Shown here: piece after piece, positions 38,954-47,915 of the stretch
Layout: each line of letters starts with the position of its first letter
Numbering within the stretch: position 1 is the stretch's first letter
Assembly: GCA_902581005.1 (NCBI GenBank)
Contig: CACHMT010000005.1
Coordinates: 1-64,000, forward strand
DNA length: 64,000 nucleotides
Source of the DNA: an uncultured Alphaproteobacteria bacterium
GTDB lineage: Bacteria; Pseudomonadota; Alphaproteobacteria; Rhodobacterales; Rhodobacteraceae
Reading direction: 5' to 3'
Notes under the pieces: generated by a model
Database searches by the model: none
Told to the model about the DNA's origin: nothing
Seen by the model: only the letters and a program-made list of their open reading frames with translations
Translations under genes and position numbers: made by a program

Positions 38954-40096
38954 ATGAAGAACCCATTTGATACACCAGAGAGAGAAGAGTTCAGAGCCCA
39001 GCTAAAAGCTTTTGTTGATAAAGAAATCAAACCCTATGTCAACGATTGGGACGAAAAAGGAAAGATACCTTGGGATCTTCATCAGAAAGCAGGAGCGCTA
39101 GGTGTCTGGGGTTTTGGAATTGATGAAAAGTATGGTGGATTAGGAGAAGACGATAATTTCCTAAGAGCAATATATAACGAAGAATTTGCGAAATGCGGAG
39201 CTGGAGGAGTTGGCGCAGCCATGGGTGGGCGAATGATTTCCCTTGAGCCGATACAAAGACTGTGTTCATCGGAAATAAAAGATAGAGTTCTTAAAGATAT
39301 AGTCACTGGGAAAAAAGGCTCAAGCTTGGGAATAACCGAGCCGGGTGGAGGCTCAGATGTAGCAAATATGAAAACGTCAGCAAAAAGAGATGGGAACCAT
39401 TTTGTTATTAATGGCAGCAAGACTTTTATTACGGGCGCAATGACATCTGACTATTTTGTTGTCGGAGCTAGAACTGGTGGATCGGGATTGAAAGGGATTT
39501 CTCTTTTTTTCGTGGAGGCCGATAGGGATGGCTTTTCACGGGTACCACTTGATAAAAAAATGGGTTGGTGGTGCTCTGATCAGGCAACCTTGTACTTTGA
39601 TAATGTTAGAGTGCCTGCTGAGAATATGATGGGGGAAGAGGACAAGGGCTTCATACAAATAATGGAGAATTTCAATATAGAGAGAATGTGCATGTGTGCT
39701 AGCTCTTTAGGGATGATGAAAGTCTGCCTTGAGGAAAGCATAGAATGGGCAAAGACTAGAGAGACTTTTGGAAAACCTCTTATTCAGCATCAAGTTATAC
39801 GTCATAAACTCGCCAACATGTCCTCAAAAATTGATGCTCTTGAAGCGTTAGTAAATAATATTTGCTGGAATATGAATAATGGAGAAGTTCCGGTCGCAGA
39901 AATCTCAAAGGCAAAGTTTTTTGCTACTAAAGAGCTTGAGTATTGCTCAAGTGAGGCAATGCAAATAATGGGTGGAGCTGGATACCTCAGAGGAAATCCG
40001 GTAGAAAGGATTTACCGTGAGGTGAAGGTCATGGCTATCGGGGGTGGTTCCGAGGAAATCATGAGAGATTTAGCTGTACGACAAATGGGTTACTAA
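38954..40096 (+). CDS. Acyl-CoA dehydrogenase
   Basis: GSSLGITEPGGGSDVANMKTSAKRDG, QIMGGAGYLRGNPVERIYREVKVMAIGGGSEEIMRDLA; ATG 38954 preferred. Confidence 0.93.
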   Translation: MKNPFDTPEREEFRAQLKAFVDKEIKPYVNDWDEKGKIPWDLHQKAGALGVWGFGIDEKYGGLGEDDNFLRAIYNEEFAKCGAGGVGAAMGGRMISLEPIQRLCSSEIKDRVLKDIVTGKKGSSLGITEPGGGSDVANMKTSAKRDGNHFVINGSKTFITGAMTSDYFVVGARTGGSGLKGISLFFVEADRDGFSRVPLDKKMGWWCSDQATLYFDNVRVPAENMMGEEDKGFIQIMENFNIERMCMCASSLGMMKVCLEESIEWAKTRETFGKPLIQHQVIRHKLANMSSKIDALEALVNNICWNMNNGEVPVAEISKAKFFATKELEYCSSEAMQIMGGAGYLRGNPVERIYREVKVMAIGGGSEEIMRDLAVRQMGY

Positions 40097-40118
40097 TCGC
40101 TAGCTTAGTCTGTAAAAA

Positions 40119-41105
40119 CTACTCAGTGGTTAAAACGATTTTTCCCACTGCTTGCCGGTTCATAAGTTTTCTGAGAGCAACAGCTGCTTCTTCTAATGGA
40201 TATACGTCTGAAACTAAGGGATCAATATCACCGTTATTAAACCACTCAAATAGTTGCTGAAAGTTAGCAAGCTCCTCTTTTGACTCTCTTACTCTAAAAG
40301 AACCCCAGAAAACCCCTACAATTGCACAACCTTTAAGTAGAGGCAAATTCATAGGGACCTTAGGTATCTTATCGTCTCCGCCAGCAAAACCAATGACTAA
40401 AGCACGACCATTCCACCTAATAGACCTCAGTGCTGGTTCAAATAGATCAGCTCCAACCGGATCATACAAAACATCATATGACTCCTTTTGCCCAGTTATT
40501 TCTTTGAGACGTTCTCTCAGATCATCTTTTCCATAATTAATTAAATGATCCGCTCCAGCCTTCTTCACTACTTCTAACTTTTCATCCGTACTTGCAGCCC
40601 CTATTACAGTAGCGCCCATTGCTTTACCTATCTCTACTGCAGAGATGCCCACTCCTCCAGCTGCTCCGAGCACCAACAGAGTTTCGCCCTTCTGTAATGA
40701 CGCTCTTTGTTTAAGTGCATGCATTGAGGTACCGTAGGTGATCTGAATGCCAGAGGCAACAACGCCACTCATTTTTTCTGGCCTTTTCATTAACATCTCA
40801 GTGCCCACAACAAGTTTTTCTGCAAAGCCTCCGTGTATGGTAGTCGTCATTACTTTGTCACCAACTACAAAATTTTTTACCCCTTCTCCTACCTCCTCAA
40901 CAATACCGGCGACCTCGCCACCTGGAGAGAAGGGTAAATCCGGTTTAAATTGATATTTGTTGTTAATAATTAGAGTATCAGGAAAATTTACGCCGCACGC
41001 CTCTACTTTTAGCTTCACCTGATTGGCGCCGGTAACTGGTTCCTCAACTTCTTTAACTTCCAAATCTTCTGGTGACCCAAACTTAGAACAAATTACCGCT
41101 CTCAT
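40119..41105 (-). CDS. NADPH:quinone oxidoreductase family protein
   Basis: GVNFPDTLIINNKYQFKPDLPFSPGGEVAGIVEEVGEGV, VLGAAGGVGISAVEIGKAMGA; ATG at 41105 (MRAVICSKFG). Confidence 0.92.
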   Translation of the reverse strand: MRAVICSKFGSPEDLEVKEVEEPVTGANQVKLKVEACGVNFPDTLIINNKYQFKPDLPFSPGGEVAGIVEEVGEGVKNFVVGDKVMTTTIHGGFAEKLVVGTEMLMKRPEKMSGVVASGIQITYGTSMHALKQRASLQKGETLLVLGAAGGVGISAVEIGKAMGATVIGAASTDEKLEVVKKAGADHLINYGKDDLRERLKEITGQKESYDVLYDPVGADLFEPALRSIRWNGRALVIGFAGGDDKIPKVPMNLPLLKGCAIVGVFWGSFRVRESKEELANFQQLFEWFNNGDIDPLVSDVYPLEEAAVALRKLMNRQAVGKIVLTTE

Positions 41106-41237
41106 AATACTCTCCCTAATTGACCTTAATAATCGTTCCAATCTCTTGACTGGAGACTTTCCAGATGTATCATTTCACTAGATTTCTTATTTTTCAACAC
41201 TATTCTATATATGTGCAATATAGTCGGGGGGATAATA

Positions 41238-43334
41238 ATGACAAAAACAGCGCATTTATCAAAAGAAAATGAAATAGCTTTCATAGCTCTCTCTAATGCC
41301 CCTATGAACGCTCTGAGCCAAGGTGTAAGAGCTGGTTTAAGGAAAGGTGTTGAACAAGCATTAAGTGATAACACAATAAAAGCTATTGTCATCCACGGTG
41401 ATGGAAAAGTATTTTCAGCAGGTGCTGATATTTCAGAATTTCATTTGCCTGCCGTAGAGCCTCATTTACCTGATGTTTGCGACTTAATTGAACAAAGCGA
41501 GAAACCCGTAATAGCTGCAATACATGGGTTCGCTCTTGGCGGTGCTTTTGAGATAGCTTTATCAACCCACTTTAGAATAGCGACCAAAGAGGCCTCGGTG
41601 GGACTTCCAGAAGTACATTTAGGCTTGCTACCAGGATCTGCTGGAACTCAAAGAACGCCTAGGTTAGTTGGAGTAAAAAGTGCAATAGATATCATGACAA
41701 CAGGGAAACCTGTTAACGCGGAAAAAGCACTTGCAATCGGTGCAATTGACGAAATCGTTGATGACCTCAAGAGCGGTGCTATTGCTTTCGCAAAAAAGGT
41801 CATTGAAGATGCTACCCCTTTAAAAAGAGTGAGTAAAAGTGAAGAAAGAGTTGAGAACAACTCCGAGAACTTAGAAGTTATCGGACAAGAAAGAGCAAAG
41901 TGGAAAAAAAATAGTCCTCACTTAGATGCTCCGCAGAAAATTATTGACTGTGTAGAGCAAGCAGTATTGCTCGATTATGCAGGTGGTATGAACTTCGAGC
42001 AAAAGACCTTTCAGGGGTTAATGGATAGCGACCAGAGTAAAAGCCTTATCCACGCCTTTTTCGCTGAAAGAAAGAGCAACAAAATCCCTGAGTTAGAAAG
42101 AGGTGCAAAACCGCGACCTATATCGAAACTAGGTGTTATTGGTGGGGGTACTATGGGATCAGGTATCACGATCGCTGCACTAAACTCAGGTTTACCTGTT
42201 ACCATGGTAGAAAGGGATCAAGAGAGTCTCGAGCGAGGTATTGAGAATGTAAAGAAGGTATATAGGCGTGACGTAGAAAAAGGAAGATTGTCCCAAGAGA
42301 AAGCGGATAAGATTTTATCTAACTACTCTACATCAACTCATCTAAAAGACCTTTCGGATAAGGACATGATAATAGAAGCTGTATTTGAAGAACTTGAAGT
42401 CAAGAAAAGTGTCTTTTCACAACTTAATGATATCGCAAAAGAGGGAGCCGTGTTGGCATCAAATACCTCATATCTAGATATCGACAAAATTGCCTCGGCG
42501 ACAGATAGAGTTGGTGATGTGATTGGTCTTCATTTCTTTTCTCCAGCAAACATCATGCGTCTGTTAGAGATAGTTGTTCCAACTAATGTGAAAGACGATG
42601 TTGTGGCTACTGGTTTTCAACTAGCAAAAATTCTTAAGAAGGTGCCAGTGCGAGCAGGGAACTGTGACGGGTTTATCGGCAACCGGGTGCTTGAAAACTA
42701 TGCAAAGGCAGCAAACTACATGATGGAAGATGGCACCTCACCATATGATATAGATAAAGCGATAGTAGAATTCGGATACCCTATGGGACCTTTTCAAATG
42801 TTTGACCTAGCAGGTGGAGATATAGGATGGGCTGATCGAAAACGTAAAGCTGCATTTAGATCAAATGAAGAACGATATGTTTCTATTGCTGACCGTATTT
42901 GTGAAAAGGGTTGGTTTGGACAAAAAACTGGACGTGGTTATTATAAATATACACCTGGGGCACGAAGAGGAGAGGAAGATCCTGAGGTTCTATCAATTAT
43001 CCAAGAGGAAAGAAAAGTTAAGGGTATAGAAGCTAGGAGCCTATCCTCAGATGAAATAAGAAGACGCTACTTTGCAGCCATGGTTAACGAGGGTGCTAAA
43101 GTTTTAGAAGAAAAGATGGCCTTGAGACCATCCGACATAGATGTAACAAAACTATTCGGATATGGGTTCCCAAGACATATGGGAGGACCAATGAGATACG
43201 CAGATGTTTATGGCATTGAAAATATACTTAATGATTTAAAAGAATTTGAAAAAGAAGACCCTTACTTTTGGAAGCCGGCAGAACTAATCGTAAAGCTTGT
43301 AGAGGAAGGTAAGGATTTTAACAGCTTGAACTAA
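41238..43334 (+). CDS. FadB-like bifunctional enoyl-CoA hydratase / 3-hydroxyacyl-CoA dehydrogenase
   Basis: GDGKVFSAGADISEF, HGFALGGAFEIALS, LGVIGGGTMGSGITIAALNSGLPVTMVERD, IGLHFFSPANIMRLLEIV, GNCDGFIGNRV. Confidence 0.94.
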   Translation: MTKTAHLSKENEIAFIALSNAPMNALSQGVRAGLRKGVEQALSDNTIKAIVIHGDGKVFSAGADISEFHLPAVEPHLPDVCDLIEQSEKPVIAAIHGFALGGAFEIALSTHFRIATKEASVGLPEVHLGLLPGSAGTQRTPRLVGVKSAIDIMTTGKPVNAEKALAIGAIDEIVDDLKSGAIAFAKKVIEDATPLKRVSKSEERVENNSENLEVIGQERAKWKKNSPHLDAPQKIIDCVEQAVLLDYAGGMNFEQKTFQGLMDSDQSKSLIHAFFAERKSNKIPELERGAKPRPISKLGVIGGGTMGSGITIAALNSGLPVTMVERDQESLERGIENVKKVYRRDVEKGRLSQEKADKILSNYSTSTHLKDLSDKDMIIEAVFEELEVKKSVFSQLNDIAKEGAVLASNTSYLDIDKIASATDRVGDVIGLHFFSPANIMRLLEIVVPTNVKDDVVATGFQLAKILKKVPVRAGNCDGFIGNRVLENYAKAANYMMEDGTSPYDIDKAIVEFGYPMGPFQMFDLAGGDIGWADRKRKAAFRSNEERYVSIADRICEKGWFGQKTGRGYYKYTPGARRGEEDPEVLSIIQEERKVKGIEARSLSSDEIRRRYFAAMVNEGAKVLEEKMALRPSDIDVTKLFGYGFPRHMGGPMRYADVYGIENILNDLKEFEKEDPYFWKPAELIVKLVEEGKDFNSLN

Positions 43335-44543
43335 TTGGAGAAAAAAATGGACTTAAATTTTACAAAAGAACAGGAAAATTTTCAAATTGAAGTACGTAGT
43401 TTTTTGAGTGATAACTTAGAGCCCCAAGTAATTGAAAAGGTTAAAAATGGAATACCTATCACTAAAGAGGACTCCGAAAGGTGGCATCAAAAGCTTAATG
43501 AAAAAGGTTGGCTAGCAGGCACATGGCCAAAACAGTATGGTGGCCAAGAATGGGATGTTGTTGAAAAATTTATTTTTGAAGAAGAGTGTGGTTCTGCAGG
43601 AGCACCTCGAATTGTACCATTCGGAGTTGGCATGCTCGCACCAGTTTTAATGAAATTTGGTTCTCAAGAACAAAGAGATTATTGGCTGCCTAGAATGCTG
43701 ACCGGTGAAGACTGGTGGTGCCAAGGATACTCTGAACCTGGCTCTGGTTCAGACTTAGCATCTTTAAAGACAAGTGCTGTGAGAGATGGTGACCATTACA
43801 TCGTAAATGGTCAAAAAACTTGGACGACATTTGCACAACACGCCAACATGATCTTTTGCTTAGTTAGAACCTCAAACGAGGGAAAACCACAAGAGGGAAT
43901 ATCATTTATTCTGATTGACATGAACTCTCCGGGGATCGAAGTGAGGCCTATTATTACATTAGATGGTAGTCATGAGGTTAACGAAATATTTTTTTCTGAA
44001 GTAAAAGTTCCCGCAAAAAACCTTGTAGGGGAAGAAAATAAAGGTTGGACCTATGCCAAATATTTACTGACTCATGAAAGAACTGGCAATGCAAATGTTG
44101 CAGTGTCAAAACGAAAAATCCAAAAGCTTAAGAAGTTAGCAGATGACGCAAACAAGAATGGGCAACCATTGTCTAACGACCCAATGTTCGCATCCAGATT
44201 AGCACAGATAGAAATTGATCTGCAAAATCTAGAAATAACAAATTTAAGAACACTGGCTTCTGTAGAAAATGGTGAGGCACCTGGGGCAGAGAGCTCCATA
44301 ATAAAGATTTTAGGTTCCGAGATAGAGCAGGATATAGATAGCCTAACGAGAAAATCACTTGGGAAACGAGCTTTTGTTAATGAACCAGATGCACTATCTG
44401 CAGGTTACAACGGAGCAGAAGTTTTTCCTAAGGCTGCTGCATACGCGTCAGGAAAGTATTTCAATCACCGAAAAAAATCAATATATGCTGGGTCAAACGA
44501 AATCCAAAAGAATATCATTTCAAAACTAATGCTCAATTTATAG
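43335..44543 (+). CDS. Acyl-CoA dehydrogenase
   Basis: WWCQGYSEPGSGSDLASLKTSAVRDGDHYIVNGQKTWTT, IYAGSNEIQKNIISKLML. Confidence 0.93.
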   Translation: MEKKMDLNFTKEQENFQIEVRSFLSDNLEPQVIEKVKNGIPITKEDSERWHQKLNEKGWLAGTWPKQYGGQEWDVVEKFIFEEECGSAGAPRIVPFGVGMLAPVLMKFGSQEQRDYWLPRMLTGEDWWCQGYSEPGSGSDLASLKTSAVRDGDHYIVNGQKTWTTFAQHANMIFCLVRTSNEGKPQEGISFILIDMNSPGIEVRPIITLDGSHEVNEIFFSEVKVPAKNLVGEENKGWTYAKYLLTHERTGNANVAVSKRKIQKLKKLADDANKNGQPLSNDPMFASRLAQIEIDLQNLEITNLRTLASVENGEAPGAESSIIKILGSEIEQDIDSLTRKSLGKRAFVNEPDALSAGYNGAEVFPKAAAYASGKYFNHRKKSIYAGSNEIQKNIISKLMLNL

Positions 44544-44556
44544 GAAAGAGAAACTA

Positions 44557-45678
44557 ATGGATTTCAAACCGAGTCCTGAGAGACAAATTCTATTCGATAC
44601 TCTTAAGAAATATTTCGAAAACGAATATAGTCTTTCTGATCGCAATATCGCTGCACATTCTGACCTTGGATATTCAAAAAAAGCTTGGGAAGCCATGAGA
44701 GACCTAGGGATTCTCGAATCTCTTATAGACCCAGAATTAGATGGGTTTGGAGGCACAGCACTAGATATTTCAACCGTTTTTGAAGCTTTAGGAAGAGGTC
44801 TCGTCGTAGAGCCTTTTCTAGAGGTCGGGATACTTGCTGCCAAAGTACTATCAAAAGGAAACGATGTTCAAAAATCGCTTGTTAAAAAGATTCTTAAAAA
44901 CGAGTGTTTACCTATCTTAGCCCACAGCGAGACAGATACGGAATACTCGAAAAGTTTTGTAGAAACGAAACTATCTGTAGAAGCTGATGGAAGTTATAAG
45001 ATTTCAGGCGCGAAGCGAATGTTAAAGCATGTAACTGAGGCAACACACTTTTTGGTAACCTGTAGAAATACCGGGGATGCTTCTAGCGAAGAAGGTATTT
45101 CAATTGCTTGTATTCCAACTGATCGAGAAGGTATAAAAATTGATAGCTTCGCTACTATAGATGGGGGCCGAGTGTCTGATTTGACTTTTACAAATGTAAG
45201 TATCTCATCAGAAGAACTGGTTGGTGAACTTGGAATGAGCTATTCAATAGTCTCCCATGCGATAGATACTGGTATTCTTGCAATTTGTTCCGAGGCCCTC
45301 GGTATTATGGAAAGAATAAAGGAATTAACTCTTGAATATCTTAAAACCAGAAAGCAATTTGGTGTACCTATTGGTAAGTTCCAAGCTATTCAACATAGAA
45401 TGGCACAGTTATTAGTTGAAATAGAGCAGGCTCGTTCCTCGGTTATTAATGCTACAATTTATTTTGACGACGAAACAGAAAGAGAAAAAACAATTTCTGC
45501 AGCAAAATTTTCAATTGGAAAAATAGGAACTTTGGTAGCAGAGGAAAGTATTCAATTGCATGGTGGAATGGGAATGACTTGGGAATATGACCTTGGTCAT
45601 TACGCAAAGAGACTGGTCTTAATTGATCATGAATTTGGAGATGAAGACTTCCACTTACAAAAATACATATCGCTATAA
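44557..45678 (+). CDS. Acyl-CoA dehydrogenase
   Basis: YLKTRKQFGVPIGKFQAIQHRMAQLLVEIEQARSSV, IQLHGGMGMTWEYDLGHYAKRL. Confidence 0.93.
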   Translation: MDFKPSPERQILFDTLKKYFENEYSLSDRNIAAHSDLGYSKKAWEAMRDLGILESLIDPELDGFGGTALDISTVFEALGRGLVVEPFLEVGILAAKVLSKGNDVQKSLVKKILKNECLPILAHSETDTEYSKSFVETKLSVEADGSYKISGAKRMLKHVTEATHFLVTCRNTGDASSEEGISIACIPTDREGIKIDSFATIDGGRVSDLTFTNVSISSEELVGELGMSYSIVSHAIDTGILAICSEALGIMERIKELTLEYLKTRKQFGVPIGKFQAIQHRMAQLLVEIEQARSSVINATIYFDDETEREKTISAAKFSIGKIGTLVAEESIQLHGGMGMTWEYDLGHYAKRLVLIDHEFGDEDFHLQKYISL

Positions 45679-45681
45679 AAC

Positions 45682-46395
45682 GTGAATGATATATCAGAAG
45701 CTTTCGTTAGTTCTCTCGGTCTAATTTTATTTTTAGACGCTGAATTACTAGAGATTATACTTCTATCGTTCAGGATAACATTCTATGCCGTACTGATTTC
45801 AAGCATACTTGGAATACCTCTTGGAGCATTTTTAGCAAGCACACATTTTAAATTTAGGAATTCCGTTGTTTCCATCCTGTTTGGAATGATGGGCTTACCT
45901 CCAGTAGTTGTTGGCTTATTTGTATATTTAATATTTTCTCGTTCAGGTTCGTTAGGATGGATGGGGCTTCTCTACTCACCAACAGTAATGATAATTGCTC
46001 AGGTAATCCTTATTTTACCCATAGTGTGTTGTCTAACGTTTCAAATAATTGAAAGCTTACATACCCGTTATCATGAGTTTTTCCGTTCATACAGGATAGC
46101 AAAATTAAAATCAGTGATAGCTTATATTGTTGATAGCAGGTTTGAACTTACAACTGTGGTACTTGCTGGTATTGGCCGCTCTATTTCTGAGGTTGGCGCA
46201 ATCATAATTGTAGGAGGAAACATAGATCATATTACTCGGGTCATGACTACCGCTATTGCACTAGAAACCTCCAAGGGCAATCTTGATTTGGCTTTGGGTT
46301 TAGGAATTATTTTGTTAGCCACCGCAATAGTACTAAATAGTTTCATTTTGTTTTTGCGAGGAAAATATCTCAAAACTCCTGGGAGTACCATTTGA
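45682..46395 (+). CDS. tupB: Tungstate-type ABC transporter permease
   Basis: GLPPVVVGLFVYLIFSRSGSLGWMGLLYSPTVMIIAQ, GRSISEVGAIIIVGGNIDHITRVMTTAIALETSKGNLDLALGLGIIL. Confidence 0.87.
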   Translation: MNDISEAFVSSLGLILFLDAELLEIILLSFRITFYAVLISSILGIPLGAFLASTHFKFRNSVVSILFGMMGLPPVVVGLFVYLIFSRSGSLGWMGLLYSPTVMIIAQVILILPIVCCLTFQIIESLHTRYHEFFRSYRIAKLKSVIAYIVDSRFELTTVVLAGIGRSISEVGAIIIVGGNIDHITRVMTTAIALETSKGNLDLALGLGIILLATAIVLNSFILFLRGKYLKTPGSTI

Positions 46396-47096
46396 TGGCC
46401 TCCGAAGATACTCAAATAAACATAAATGACCTTTCTTTTAATATTGAAGGAAAGACCCTTTTACACAATACCAATCTTTCTTTAAATGGAGATGGGATAA
46501 CAGTTTTACTCGGAGCTAATGGAGCGGGTAAAACAATTTTTCTAAAACTATTAACAGGACTTTTGACTCCATCTAGTGGATCCACAACTTTCCAGAGTGA
46601 AAATCTGTCAATTAAAACACGCGCTTTCGTATCTCAAGAGCCAGTTATACTGCGGAGAACAGTTCTAAAAAACATGTTATTTGTTTTGGAAAAAATAACA
46701 TCTGAAAAAAGTACGCTTGCAAAAGAATTACTAAGTCTCATGGGATTAGATAAAAAAGAGCATCAGAACGCATTGACTCTATCGGCTGGTGAGAAACAGA
46801 GATTATGTCTGGCACGAGCAATAATAACTGATCCTGAAATTTTATTATTAGATGAACCAACCGCCAATATTGAGCCAAACTCAACCACATTAATTGAAAA
46901 ATATCTAATTCAAAAAGTAAGATCATCTCGAAAGATATTCTTTGTTACTCATGATATAAATCAAGCTCGAAGATTAGCAGACGAAATTGTTTTCATTCAC
47001 AATGGTAGAGTAATTGAACATTCGTTAGCTGAAAATTTCTTTGAAAATCCAAAAACCAGAGAAGCAAGAAAATACATATCGGGAAAAATAAATTGA
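46392..47096 (+). CDS. tupC: Tungstate-type ABC transporter ATP-binding protein
   Basis: LLGANGAGKTIFLKLLTGLL, LSAGEKQRLCLARAI, ILLLDEPTANIEPNST; between permease and binding protein genes. Confidence 0.87.
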   Translation: MMASEDTQININDLSFNIEGKTLLHNTNLSLNGDGITVLLGANGAGKTIFLKLLTGLLTPSSGSTTFQSENLSIKTRAFVSQEPVILRRTVLKNMLFVLEKITSEKSTLAKELLSLMGLDKKEHQNALTLSAGEKQRLCLARAIITDPEILLLDEPTANIEPNSTTLIEKYLIQKVRSSRKIFFVTHDINQARRLADEIVFIHNGRVIEHSLAENFFENPKTREARKYISGKIN

Positions 47097-47902
47097 AAAA
47101 TATCCTTTCATGCATCTTTTTGCTCTCATTTTTTGTAGCTTTATCAAGCTCTAATGTTTTGGCGGATAATATTATTATTCAATCATCTACTTCATTAAAA
47201 AATTCTGGATTTTATCGGTACCTTGCTCCTATTTTAAAACAATATACTGGTGTTGAAATTAGGGTTGTCGCTGTTGGTACAGGACAGGCAATTAAAAATA
47301 TGAAAAATTGTGATGGAGACGTTCTTATTACGCATTCCAAAAACGCAGAACTTGAGTTTTTAAAAACTGGTTACGGATTAAAAAGGTTAGAGTTTATGTA
47401 TAATAACTGGGTAATTGTTGGTCCTAGAAAAGCTAAAACAGAGATAAATATTAGAAATCATGAAATAAGAGAAATAATGGAAACAATTTATGATAAAAAA
47501 GAGAAATTCATTTCCCGTGGCGATAATTCTGGGACTCATATGAAGGAGTTGTCTCTTTGGAAAGAGCTAGCTCTTGTTCCTGAGGAGTTCCCGAAAACCT
47601 GGTATCTAGAAACAGGCTCTGGGCAAGGTGCTACTCTGATGATTGCAAATGAAATTGGAGCATTTACTATAACTGACACAGCGACTTGGTATTCCTTTAA
47701 AAACAAAGGGAACTCCGAGATATTTGGGTATGATAATAAAGATTTAAATACTTACGCAATAACAACTGTAAATCCCGAGAAATGTAAAAACATTAAATCT
47801 AGTGCAGTTGAAAAAATTGTTACATTCTTGAAATCTGATAATGGAAAAAATACCATTTCAAAGTTTAGCCTAAATAACGCTAACGCTTTTTTTCCTATAT
47901 AA
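47093..47902 (+). CDS. tupA: Tungstate-type ABC transporter substrate-binding protein
   Basis: Signal peptide; SSTSLKNSGFYRYLAPILKQYTGVEIRVVAVGTGQAIKNMKNCDGDVLITH, YNNWVIVGP, SRGDNSGTHMKE. Confidence 0.88.
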   Translation: MKNILSCIFLLSFFVALSSSNVLADNIIIQSSTSLKNSGFYRYLAPILKQYTGVEIRVVAVGTGQAIKNMKNCDGDVLITHSKNAELEFLKTGYGLKRLEFMYNNWVIVGPRKAKTEINIRNHEIREIMETIYDKKEKFISRGDNSGTHMKELSLWKELALVPEEFPKTWYLETGSGQGATLMIANEIGAFTITDTATWYSFKNKGNSEIFGYDNKDLNTYAITTVNPEKCKNIKSSAVEKIVTFLKSDNGKNTISKFSLNNANAFFPI

Positions 47903-47915
47903 ATCTAAAAATTGT

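Noticed and set aside
41126-41392. 88 aa minus-strand ORF spanning the intergenic region and the 5' end of the FadB-like gene
   Set aside because: Overlaps the start of a clear CDS on the other strand; no domain recognised.
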